Positions 33,138-39,471 of a stretch of DNA of 43,602 nucleotides are shown piece by piece. The notes under the pieces were generated by a model, which saw nothing but the letters and a program-made list of their open reading frames with translations, had not been told where the DNA came from and did not search any database. Each line of letters begins with the position of its first letter. Position 1 is the stretch's first letter. The DNA is from Thermococcus sp. GTDB taxonomy: Archaea > Methanobacteriota_B > Thermococci > Thermococcales > Thermococcaceae. Made by a program: the position numbers and the translations under genes. The stretch covers positions 1 to 43,602 of the forward strand of contig NZ_WAKV01000076.1 in the NCBI RefSeq assembly GCF_015523185.1, in the 5' to 3' direction.

Positions 33138-34085
33138 TCAGAGACTGATAACCTGCGGGTTCATCTCGTGGCTTATGTAGCGAATCTTACCCGCGGCACT
33201 GGTCTTAAGCGCAATCTTGAACGTTCCGCTGGCCTCCTCTCTAAGGTCGAGGCCTCCAGGTATAACCTCCTGGTCGTAGTCAAACATCGTCATTCCTGTC
33301 GGAACACTCGAAAGCTTATACTGAATCTTGTCCAGCTCGCGGCTGGTGGCGTAGTCAATCTTGTAAAGCTCAATCCTCGCCGGCCTCGTCCTGACAAGCG
33401 CGTACTTGTCAACTATGTCGGCACGGTTACCGTTCTCGTCGTAGAAGACGAGAAGCGCGCGCTTAAGAACTGAACCGACCGGAAGCTCAAATATCTCAGT
33501 AAGTTCTCCGAGCGCATTGAAGCTCTTCTCGATAGCGTAAACCTTCGGCTCCTCGATGAAAATCTCACCATATTCAGGACCCGCGTAGGCCATAACGTAC
33601 TCTTCCCCGCTCTCATAAACCTCTTTATCCAGAGTTATCTTTATGCTCGCGTCGCTGAGGGTTACTTTATCGGCCACGTTAGTGTTCCACTCGACTTTCA
33701 GTTGAAGCTGGTCCTTTATGAGTGCATGAATCTTCCCAGCGTCTAGCATTATGAGAAACTGAACGTTAGTCGTCCCACCCGCAGGAACGGAAACCGTGTC
33801 GTCGAGGTTAAGCGCCTTCCCGTGAGTGTCATAAACATTCAGGTAAGCGATGTCCGAACCTCTCAGCGCGTAGTGGACGACATTACCGTTGCTAACGACC
33901 CTTATCTCATTGATGGCCTTAAGAACGTCCTCCATGCTAACGGTGGCGGCATTAGCCGTGTCCGAGTTGCTGAGGGTCAGGTTCGCGAGAAGCGCAATGC
34001 TATCAATAACCCCGTTGCGCGGGATGTCAACGCTCTTCACCTGCATGGTGAGAACGTCATCCAGAGTTTCCTTCACCTTATACAC
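33138..34085 (-). CDS. Putative double-jelly-roll major capsid protein
   Basis: A 315-residue protein with an almost all-beta pattern and no membrane segment, fitting two consecutive jelly rolls (about 1-160 and 165-315). Strand-like parts include VDIPRNGVIDSIALLANLTL, GGTTNVQFLIML and GEIFIEEPKVYAIEKS. Position in the late operon, between a small membrane protein and a basic peptide, and the presence of an A32-type ATPase fit the PRD1-adenovirus lineage as in TKV4. GTG at 34085, six bases after GGGGGTG, is preferred to a GTG at 34094. The fold call is inference from pattern and context, not alignment. Confidence 0.7.
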   Translation of the reverse strand: MYKVKETLDDVLTMQVKSVDIPRNGVIDSIALLANLTLSNSDTANAATVSMEDVLKAINEIRVVSNGNVVHYALRGSDIAYLNVYDTHGKALNLDDTVSVPAGGTTNVQFLIMLDAGKIHALIKDQLQLKVEWNTNVADKVTLSDASIKITLDKEVYESGEEYVMAYAGPEYGEIFIEEPKVYAIEKSFNALGELTEIFELPVGSVLKRALLVFYDENGNRADIVDKYALVRTRPARIELYKIDYATSRELDKIQYKLSSVPTGMTMFDYDQEVIPGGLDLREEASGTFKIALKTSAAGKIRYISHEMNPQVISL

Positions 34086-34118
34086 TTTTTTCACCCCCTG
34101 TTACTCGCTCCCGCGCGT

Positions 34119-34226
34119 TCAGGCCTTCAGCATCTTCTTAAGCCACTTCTCCCAGACGAAGAGTGCTGCCAGAACACTCAGCATGTTTACCAGAAAGTCT
34201 CCCGTAAAGATTTCCTTCCAGTCCAT
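34119..34226 (-). CDS. 35-residue membrane protein, first gene of the late operon
   Basis: A short gene with start MDWKEIFTGDFLVNMLSVLA and a basic end WEKWLKKMLKA; one amphipathic or membrane helix. GAGGTGAGCGAG precedes the ATG. It sits between the late promoter and the capsid gene, so it should be among the most strongly expressed. No family recognised. Confidence 0.65.
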   Translation of the reverse strand: MDWKEIFTGDFLVNMLSVLAALFVWEKWLKKMLKA

Positions 34227-34254
34227 CTCGCTCACCTCGCAGTTTTTTCTCGCT

Positions 34255-34343
34255 GAGGCCGTAAGGCCTCGCCATAGAATAAGCTCCCAGGATATTTAAG
34301 CGATGTAACTAAAAACTGAAGAAAAGTGGAGAAACTGGAGAAA
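34255..34343 (-). promoter_or_regulatory. Late operon promoter with operator repeats and start-site hairpin
   Basis: The minus-strand TATA box GCTTAAATAT (about 34292-34301) lies in a 31-bp block (34294-34324) that recurs at 38665-38695 with 26 of 31 bases identical. Upstream, CTGAAGAAAA, GTGGAGAAA and CTGGAGAAA (34316, 34326, 34335; plus strand) form a 9-10 bp direct array. Downstream at the expected start, GAGGCC and GGCCTC (34255-34260, 34265-34270) form a perfect inverted repeat. Confidence 0.7.
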
Positions 34344-34348
34344 AAGGC

Positions 34349-34498
34349 CTAACTCGCGTTTTTCCTGGCCTGATGATACAGATGCTTGATAACCATGCTC
34401 ACCGAAACGTCCTTCTCGCTCACGCCGAGCTTCCTCACCAGCTCGCTCCTAACTCTCTCAACAATCTCCCTCGCCTCGCGGTCGAGGTAAACACCCAT
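34349..34498 (-). CDS. Small helical protein, possible antitoxin or DNA-binding protein
   Basis: A 49-residue gene, too short for most gene finders, with GAGGTGAGTGGG before its ATG. It begins MGVYLDREAREIVERVRSE and ends in a basic tail; the middle (VSEKDVSVSMVIKHLYHQ) looks like the helix-turn-helix half of ribbon-helix-helix proteins. It lies five bases after the PIN gene and ends next to the late promoter. It could be a third member of that toxin locus or a regulator of the neighbouring promoter. Confidence 0.6.
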   Translation of the reverse strand: MGVYLDREAREIVERVRSELVRKLGVSEKDVSVSMVIKHLYHQARKNAS

Positions 34499-34503
34499 CC
34501 CAC

Positions 34504-34983
34504 TCACCTCAAGACCTCTCTCACAAACTCTCTAGCTCTCAGAATTTTAACCTTTCTCCCGTCAAAACGATAAGTTTTAGTTGCTTCATCCCTCATTTGG
34601 ACAATGTGCTTCGTGTTTTCTGAGATGATGTAATCCACCTTCTTGGCATAAGCAACGTCAAAGAACTTGGCATCGCTAGGGTCCTTCAACTTCCCGAGGA
34701 ACTCAGGGTCATTGGAAAACTTCCGCCGGGGACGAACCATGATGCTCTTGCTTAATACAAGAGTGAGAATGTACTCAGCAACGTTTGGCCTTCCAATCTC
34801 ACCACTGATTCCAAGCACCTTTGCCTGCATTTCTTCGGCGATTTCTTTTGAAATAAAATTAATAATCTCCCCTCTTCGCAATGCCTTTAAAACCTGCCAC
34901 GCCGGAGAACGTCTGGGATTTTTAGTCTTCAGCGCACTAATCAAAACAGAAGTGTCCAAAACAACCCTGATTTTACCGGCCAT
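34504..34983 (-). CDS. PIN-domain putative toxin (COG1569/TIGR00305 type)
   Basis: A 159-residue PIN protein. The first acidic residue is in RVVLDTSVLISALKT, E in SKEIAEEMQ, and the later D pair in DPSDAKFFDVAYAKKVDYIISENTKH. The longer insert (NPRRSPAWQVLKALRRGEI) is typical of the COG1569 group rather than of VapC. The ATG at 34983 overlaps the region of the upstream gene's stop. RNA cleavage is the family role; the target is unknown. Its partner is likely the gene at 34985-35323. Confidence 0.85.
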   Translation of the reverse strand: MAGKIRVVLDTSVLISALKTKNPRRSPAWQVLKALRRGEIINFISKEIAEEMQAKVLGISGEIGRPNVAEYILTLVLSKSIMVRPRRKFSNDPEFLGKLKDPSDAKFFDVAYAKKVDYIISENTKHIVQMRDEATKTYRFDGRKVKILRAREFVREVLR

Positions 34984-34984
34984 C

Positions 34985-35323
34985 TTAGACAACCCCTAAC
35001 TCTCTCAGCTTCACCTCAATGCGTTTAAACTTCCTAAAACTCCTTTCTCCAACCTTCATTAGCGTTTCAAGGCTCTGCCTAACAGGTTCAGAATCCTCCA
35101 GCTCCTTTTCTATCTCTCGCTCCCAGCGCTCCAGCTCATCATCACTTATCCTCTTAGCCTTTTTCTCTATTTCCCGCATACGCTGATGCATCTCAAAAAA
35201 CCACACTATGTCTTCTGGCCTCTCGTGAATCTTCCTCGCGAGCTGGACAATCCACTCACTAAACGCCTCCTGCGTCTCCCGCCTCTGAAAAAGCTTTATC
35301 ACCCTCTCTACATCGGACGCCAT
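34985..35323 (-). CDS. Putative antitoxin partner of the COG1569-type PIN protein
   Basis: A 112-residue very charged, helical protein (ERPEDIVWFFEMHQRMREIEKK, ELERWEREIEKELEDSEP) of no family I can name. It overlaps the start region of the PIN gene, the usual order antitoxin then toxin. A TATA-like TTTTATATTT (about 35352-35361) is only some 30 bases from the ATG, so the message may be nearly leaderless. Partnership is inferred from position. Confidence 0.65.
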   Translation of the reverse strand: MASDVERVIKLFQRRETQEAFSEWIVQLARKIHERPEDIVWFFEMHQRMREIEKKAKRISDDELERWEREIEKELEDSEPVRQSLETLMKVGERSFRKFKRIEVKLRELGVV

Positions 35324-35374
35324 AGTGCATCCCAAATTAAACTCTACGGCGAAATATAAAACATTAACCTAAAA

Positions 35375-35731
35375 CTAAGTCTTTAGTTTCACACCAAACT
35401 TCTCAAGCCTCTTAAAGTGCTTAACGTTCTTCGTCCACACAACGTAACCTTTAACAACTGCCGTCGCACCAATCAGAAGGTCTGCATCTTCCAAAAGCTC
35501 CCCTTTCTCTTTCAATTTCCTGTACATCTTTGAAGCCATGAGAAGAGTGAGATTATCAAGGCCTTCAACCTTGAAAATCTTTTCCAGACGCTTAAGAACT
35601 GCCACTCGCTTCTTCTCTCCCCTAATTCCCCTGGTGAACTCGAAGAGAGTTATAACTGAAATCCCTGAGCCTGCGTATTCCTCCAACTTTCTCTTCTTGT
35701 AAAGGTCAATTAGAACGCTCGTGTCAATCAA
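35375..35731 (-). CDS. vapC: VapC-type PIN toxin, cassette A
   Basis: A 118-residue PIN protein with ILIDTSVLIDLYKK at the start, the E in VITLFEFTRGIRG, and the pair in LLEDADLLIGATAVV; the C-terminal WTKNVKHFKRLEKFGVKLKT is the usual last strand-helix-strand. It is clearly homologous to the VapC at 39070-39459 over its full length. I prefer the TTG at 35731, which overlaps the upstream stop; an ATG at 35785 after GGAGGAG would add 18 basic residues. Third gene of a three-gene cassette (36087 to 35375). Confidence 0.85.
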   Translation of the reverse strand: MIDTSVLIDLYKKRKLEEYAGSGISVITLFEFTRGIRGEKKRVAVLKRLEKIFKVEGLDNLTLLMASKMYRKLKEKGELLEDADLLIGATAVVKGYVVWTKNVKHFKRLEKFGVKLKT

Positions 35732-35915
35732 TATCCCCGAAGTCCCTGAATGAGACCCTCTTTTTTGACTCCTTCTCGATTTCATTTAACTCCTCCTCCG
35801 AAAGGAGCTCATACAACTCTCTCGCGACTTTCCTAACCTCAAGAACACGCTTAATCTCGCTTTTAAGCTCCTTCTCGGGTATTGAAGCTCCATAAATCTT
35901 AACCTTAACTCTCAC
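35724..35915 (-). CDS. VapB-like antitoxin, cassette A
   Basis: A 63-residue protein with a beta strand at the N-terminus (RVKVKIYGASIP) and helices (ELKSEIKRVLEVRKVARELYELL). It is similar to the 61-residue protein at 38916-39101 in the segment before the VapC gene. The GTG start overlaps the stop of the gene before and follows GGAGGTGGC. It overlaps the vapC start, so the three are coupled. Confidence 0.7.
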   Translation of the reverse strand: MRVKVKIYGASIPEKELKSEIKRVLEVRKVARELYELLSEEELNEIEKESKKRVSFRDFGDID

Positions 35916-36087
35916 CCGAAGCCACCTCCACTCTCACCCGAATATTCTTTAATTCTTCCTCACTGACCCCTTTCTCCCGCAAGTACCTCAAAACGGCCAG
36001 TCTCACCAACTTTCGAAACTCCTTAATATCCATGTCTCGCGGAACAGTAACGACAACCTCGCTCACTTCTCTCTTTGTAGTGGCCAA
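35905..36087 (-). CDS. Additional small antitoxin-like protein, cassette A
   Basis: A 60-residue protein: strand SEVVVTVPRDMDI, helix FRKLVRLAVLRYLREKG, and strand NIRVRVEV, the layout of a small beta-alpha-alpha-beta regulator. It matches the 48-residue protein of the other cassette at 38773-38919 in pattern and order. The TTG start follows GGTGGGGGAGAT. A promoter TTTTATAC at about 36124-36131 lies inside the end of the upstream gene, so the cassette has its own transcription start. Confidence 0.65.
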   Translation of the reverse strand: MATTKREVSEVVVTVPRDMDIKEFRKLVRLAVLRYLREKGVSEEELKNIRVRVEVASGES

Positions 36088-36115
36088 ATCTCCCCCACCC
36101 CGGAGTAGGTTTGTC

Positions 36116-36352
36116 TTATCCCGTATAAAACCCTAACGCCAGCCAGACCAGGACGGCTAGGCCGTAAATGTAACCGAGCAGGAACTCCACAACATCCCCC
36201 ACCGTGGCCGTCGGGTCCTCAGGCTCGCGAACCTCATAGGCCGTGAAGATTACCAGGACCAGCAGGCTCCAACCCAACAGGAACGCACTGAAAAAACCGA
36301 GAACCGCATGGAAAAGGGAATTCCGATCGTCAAAAAGGTAAACTCTCGCCAT
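36116..36352 (-). CDS. Small membrane protein of the packaging operon
   Basis: A 78-residue protein with two membrane helices (about residues 13-36 and 56-74) joined by an acidic loop (EVREPEDPTA). The ATG at 36352 follows GGTGATG; earlier in-frame starts overlap the packaging ATPase stop. It is the last gene of the packaging operon. No family recognised; viral membrane or lysis-related functions are possible. Confidence 0.65.
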   Translation of the reverse strand: MARVYLFDDRNSLFHAVLGFFSAFLLGWSLLVLVIFTAYEVREPEDPTATVGDVVEFLLGYIYGLAVLVWLALGFYTG

Positions 36353-36357
36353 AAGCA

Positions 36358-37059
36358 TCACCCAAAATGCCTCGTCCGCCTGATCACCAGCTCCCTCTTA
36401 ATAATCCGCGTCTTGTTCGGCGGGATAAACTCAATCAAATCATGCTCCCTCAACCTATCATTCAACTCCGAGAACCCGGGAACCATACGGTTCAGGTAGA
36501 CAATGTCATTCGGCACGTAGTGCTGGAAAATAAAATGCCTCTGCGCCTGCCTAAAAAGCAACTTCGGAAAGTCCGCGATGGACTGAGTTATGGCCACAGT
36601 GTAAAGCCTCCCGTCACGGCCTTCTCGGAAGAGCTGTTCCAACTCCTTCCCCGGCCTCCTCGAAGAAGGATTATAACGATGCGCCTCCTCCACCACGATA
36701 ACCCTGTCCCTGTCCCTCCTGAAGATCTCGTCCAGCAGAGGCTTGTAGTACTGCTCGACCAGGCCTTCCACACCAATCCTGTTGATAGTCCCCCTCGTCG
36801 GAACCACCAGCACCTGGTCAAAGTCGAGGAGCTTACGCCAATTATACCGCTTCCCCACCATTATCTTGAGCAGCTTAACACCCTTCAACTGCACCAGGCC
36901 GAGGTGATTCTTCACCTTCGTGTCCAGAACGATAAACCTCCGGTTCCGTTCCCACGCCTGCTCCACCAGCCATCCCGCAAAGTAACTCTTCCCGCTCCCA
37001 GTATTCCCGTAGATTAAATCAATGCTCCACGGCGGAATATCAACGTCCAGAATCGCCAA
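36358..37059 (-). CDS. Genome packaging ATPase, A32/FtsK-HerA superfamily
   Basis: A 233-residue ATPase. Walker A is GNTGSGKS (residues 18-25), Walker B is VIVVEEAH (120-127), followed by a QS segment in TVAITQSIADFP that fits the sensor/arginine region of FtsK-HerA proteins. The compact size and the presence of a likely double-jelly-roll capsid protein identify it as the genome translocating ATPase of the PRD1-adenovirus lineage, as in TKV4. It would pump DNA into the preformed virion. The start is a TTG after GGAGGTGATACC. Confidence 0.88.
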   Translation of the reverse strand: MAILDVDIPPWSIDLIYGNTGSGKSYFAGWLVEQAWERNRRFIVLDTKVKNHLGLVQLKGVKLLKIMVGKRYNWRKLLDFDQVLVVPTRGTINRIGVEGLVEQYYKPLLDEIFRRDRDRVIVVEEAHRYNPSSRRPGKELEQLFREGRDGRLYTVAITQSIADFPKLLFRQAQRHFIFQHYVPNDIVYLNRMVPGFSELNDRLREHDLIEFIPPNKTRIIKRELVIRRTRHFG

Positions 37060-37082
37060 GGTATCACCTCCAGAAAAAGAGA

Positions 37083-37730
37083 TTAAGAGCCGAGGTTCTT
37101 CCGAATCTTCGCCAGAAGCTCACTCTCAGGTTCCTCAGGCTCCTTCGGTTTGGCGCTCTCACGCAAAACCTCCATCTCAGTCTTCACCGGCCTTTCTTCT
37201 TTCCTGGTCTCGCTCGAAACTTCCTTCGCCGAGGTCCTAGACGAGGAAACCTTCGACTCCTGGCCTTTCCCGCCAGCCTTGGCCTTCTTCACCGCACTCT
37301 TATACATCCACGTCAGGAACAGCAGGGACCCAGCACCGACCAGCAGGCCGAACTTCCCGCTTACCTGCAGAACCTGACCCTCAACCTTCTCCATGTACCA
37401 GAGACCGGAGTTAAGGCTCGGCCTTCCAATCTCCCACCAGATGGAGAAGTCCACATCAACCCCTGCTTCTTTCGCCTTCCTCTCCAGCGTCCTCACGTAG
37501 TAGTTGGCTAAAACCGTAAGCTGGTGGTCCTTCTCGGCGAACTCATCCAACCTCGCGTTAAACTCCTCCTCGCTCATCAGGCCAGGACGCTCGGCAACCT
37601 CCTCGACCTCGGCCTCCTCCTCATTGAGTAGCTCCTCGACCTCCTCGAGGTCCTTATCCACGTCCTCGACCAGGGAAGTAATGTCCTTCTCGTCCAGGAC
37701 GACCTCCTGAGTTACAACCTCCTCACTCAT
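37083..37730 (-). CDS. Acidic virion-like protein with one membrane helix
   Basis: A 215-residue protein: an acidic helical N-terminus (about 1-60, rich in Glu), a soluble helical middle, one membrane helix (about 126-144, GLLVGAGSLLFLTWMY), then a basic/acidic low-complexity tail ending LLAKIRKNLGS. That last motif recurs at the end of the product of 38001-38609. The ATG at 37730 follows GGTGG; a TTG at 37736 is an alternative. No family recognised. Confidence 0.65.
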   Translation of the reverse strand: MSEEVVTQEVVLDEKDITSLVEDVDKDLEEVEELLNEEEAEVEEVAERPGLMSEEEFNARLDEFAEKDHQLTVLANYYVRTLERKAKEAGVDVDFSIWWEIGRPSLNSGLWYMEKVEGQVLQVSGKFGLLVGAGSLLFLTWMYKSAVKKAKAGGKGQESKVSSSRTSAKEVSSETRKEERPVKTEMEVLRESAKPKEPEEPESELLAKIRKNLGS

Positions 37731-37998
37731 CGCCAACCACCCTAAAGCTCGCGATAAGCCTAAGCTTCCTCTCCTTCCCCAGCTCGATGACCAGCGAATT
37801 CCTCTCCGCCACGTGCTTCACCTTCGCCTTGCCGAGGAGAGTCATGATGGCATCCTGAAAGTCTCCGCTCTCAGGAGGCTCAACATCCGTCTCGTTCAAA
37901 GCCTCCAGCAGGGAATCAACCCACTCGCTGAGCCTCTTCACCTTCACAGCCGTAACAGGGTTCGCCATCGCCATGGCTAACTTCGCCTTGTCAAACAT
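37723..37998 (-). CDS. Small soluble protein of the packaging operon
   Basis: A 91-residue protein of no known family. Helical first part (AVKVKRLSEWVDSLLEAL), then a beta end (NSLVIELGKERKLRLIASFRVV). The ATG at 37998 follows GGGAGGAG; it overlaps the end of the gene before and its own stop overlaps the next start, so it is coupled within the operon. Confidence 0.65.
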   Translation of the reverse strand: MFDKAKLAMAMANPVTAVKVKRLSEWVDSLLEALNETDVEPPESGDFQDAIMTLLGKAKVKHVAERNSLVIELGKERKLRLIASFRVVGDE

Positions 37999-38000
37999 CC

Positions 38001-38609
38001 TCAACTCCTCCCGAGGTTTCTCTCAATCTTCCCGAGAACAGGACTCCTCACGACCGGTTTCTCCCCATCATCCGGAAGGTCCTTCACAGAACCAAGCCTT
38101 TTCAAATGCCTGAACATTTCATCGAACCAGCCAACCTTGTACAGGTAGTAAGCAAACGCCAGGCCGACCAGGACGGCACCGGCCTTCCAGCTCAGCTTGG
38201 GGATTTTGAACCGTTTCACCTTTTCACCCTTCACCTTCTCCTCCGGCTTTTCACCTTTCTTCACCCGGGTGGTTTTGGGTGAATCACCAGATTTCACCGG
38301 TTTATCCTCGCGCTTCACCTCCTGTTTTCCCTCTTCAACCTCGAGGTTCACCACCTTGGCCGTCTCCTCGGCCTTCTTTTCGGCCTCACCTTCCTCACCC
38401 TTTGCCTCGCTCTCCTTCTTCGCCTCACGCTTCCCCAGAATCTTCTCGCGCTCCTCCTCAGGAAGCTTCAGAAACTCCTCGTAGGGAACGACTCTCTTAG
38501 ACTTGCACACAGAACACTGAGGCTTCTTGGCCTTGCTCCAGAACTTGTTCCCACATCTCAAACACACGTAAAGCTTCCTCCCGTTCGCATCCTCCACCAG
38601 TCTCACCAC
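38001..38609 (-). CDS. Zinc-ribbon protein with C-terminal membrane helix
   Basis: A 202-residue protein heading the packaging operon. Residues 16-35 form a zinc ribbon (CLRC and CSVC; C16, C19, C32, C35). Residues 55-140 are a Lys/Glu-rich low-complexity linker. One membrane helix follows (about 143-160, AGAVLVGLAFAYYLYKVGW), then a tail that ends in LGKIERNLGRS. Membrane attachment plus a zinc ribbon suggests contact with DNA or with the packaging machine at the viral membrane. The start is a GTG after GAAGGGTGG. Confidence 0.7.
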   Translation of the reverse strand: MVRLVEDANGRKLYVCLRCGNKFWSKAKKPQCSVCKSKRVVPYEEFLKLPEEEREKILGKREAKKESEAKGEEGEAEKKAEETAKVVNLEVEEGKQEVKREDKPVKSGDSPKTTRVKKGEKPEEKVKGEKVKRFKIPKLSWKAGAVLVGLAFAYYLYKVGWFDEMFRHLKRLGSVKDLPDDGEKPVVRSPVLGKIERNLGRS

Positions 38610-38620
38610 CCTTCAACCAG

Positions 38621-38710
38621 TCTCGCGAGAGAACTCCCTCAATCACCAATTTTCACCCTCCACCATTTAAGCAGTGTAGCAAAAAACTGGAGAAACCGGG
38701 AGATTTCTCC
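38621..38710 (-). promoter_or_regulatory. Packaging operon promoter with shared operator block
   Basis: The minus-strand TATA box GCTTAAAT (38665-38672) lies in a 31-bp block (38665-38695) matching 34294-34324 at 26 positions. CTGGAGAAA (38687-38695) is followed by an inverted TTTCTCC (38704-38710). A perfect palindrome TCTCGCGAGA (38621-38630) lies downstream in the leader. Confidence 0.7.
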
Positions 38711-38772
38711 ACACCTTCTACAACGGAAAAGTTAATCTATCACCAGCTCACACTCATATATGGTGAGAAAAC

Positions 38773-38919
38773 ATGACGACTGTAAAGGTCAAAGTCAAAA
38801 TCCCCTCCGAATGGAGCAAAGACTTCACCCGGGACTTCAAGACCTTCCTCAAAGAATACCTCGAAGCCGCAGGCTACTCAACGAAAGGCCTGAAAGTAAG
38901 AAAGGTGACGACGAAATGA
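38773..38919 (+). CDS. Additional small antitoxin-like protein, cassette B
   Basis: A 48-residue protein: strand TVKVKVKIPSEW, helix DFKTFLKEYLEAAG, strand LKVRKVTT. The layout equals that of the 60-residue protein at 35905-36087. GGTGAG precedes the ATG, and the stop overlaps the next ATG. Too short for most gene finders. Confidence 0.65.
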   Translation: MTTVKVKVKIPSEWSKDFTRDFKTFLKEYLEAAGYSTKGLKVRKVTTK

Positions 38920-39101
38920 CCAGCAAAAAGAACACGACAGAGGTAACCCTGCTCATAGAAACCCCCGAGAAAGTCCCAAAAGACATGATAACCGAGGCTC
39001 TCAAAGAATACCTCCAAAGGAAAAAGACCGCCGAGAAACTCTACAAGCTCCTGGAGAGGTTTGATTGGGATGCCATCGAAGACAAGAAGGCCAAAAAGTA
39101 A
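38916..39101 (+). CDS. VapB-like antitoxin, cassette B
   Basis: A 61-residue protein: strand TTEVTLLIETP, then helices (ITEALKEYLQRKKTAEKLYKLL) and a charged tail. The AEKLYKLLE part matches ARELYELLS of the protein at 35724-35915. Its ATG overlaps the stop of the gene before and its end overlaps the vapC start by about 30 bases. Confidence 0.7.
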   Translation: MTSKKNTTEVTLLIETPEKVPKDMITEALKEYLQRKKTAEKLYKLLERFDWDAIEDKKAKK

Positions 39102-39459
39102 AATCCTCGCCGACACGAGCGTCCTCATAAAACTCGCGAGAAAACGACAACTTCACAAGCACTACTTCAACATCTCCATAATCACCGTCCTCGAATTCGT
39201 TAGGGGAGCAAGAACCCAAAAAGAAGCCGTCCAATTCCTCAAACTCCTTCAGGAGTTATACCACATAGAACCCATAGACGACCACATAACCCTCGTTTAC
39301 TGGGAAGCCTTTAGAAAAGTAAGGAGGTCCATAGAGGACAACGACCTCCTCATCGGAGCAACGGCCATAGCAAGGAACTACACCCTCTGGACCGCAAACG
39401 AAAAACACTTCAAACCCCTCCAAAGCCTCGGCCTCAAAATCAAAACATGGAAAGAATAA
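39070..39459 (+). CDS. vapC: VapC-type PIN toxin, cassette B
   Basis: A 129-residue PIN protein with ILADTSVLIKLARK, the E in ITVLEFVRGARTQ, the pair in IEDNDLLIGATAIA, and LWTANEKHFKPLQSLGLKIKTW at the end. It is homologous to the VapC at 35375-35731. I take the ATG at 39070; a TTG at 39061 is an alternative. It ends 12 bases from the convergent MCM gene. Third gene of a cassette transcribed away from the packaging operon. Confidence 0.85.
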   Translation: MPSKTRRPKSKILADTSVLIKLARKRQLHKHYFNISIITVLEFVRGARTQKEAVQFLKLLQELYHIEPIDDHITLVYWEAFRKVRRSIEDNDLLIGATAIARNYTLWTANEKHFKPLQSLGLKIKTWKE

Positions 39460-39471
39460 ACTAAAGCCACC

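Noticed and set aside
38760-39101. 113-codon frame reading from 38760 through the VapB-like gene
   Set aside because: The first 52 codons are out of frame with the better 48-residue gene at 38773-38919, which has the ribosome site and overlaps the VapB start; only the part from 38916 is kept.
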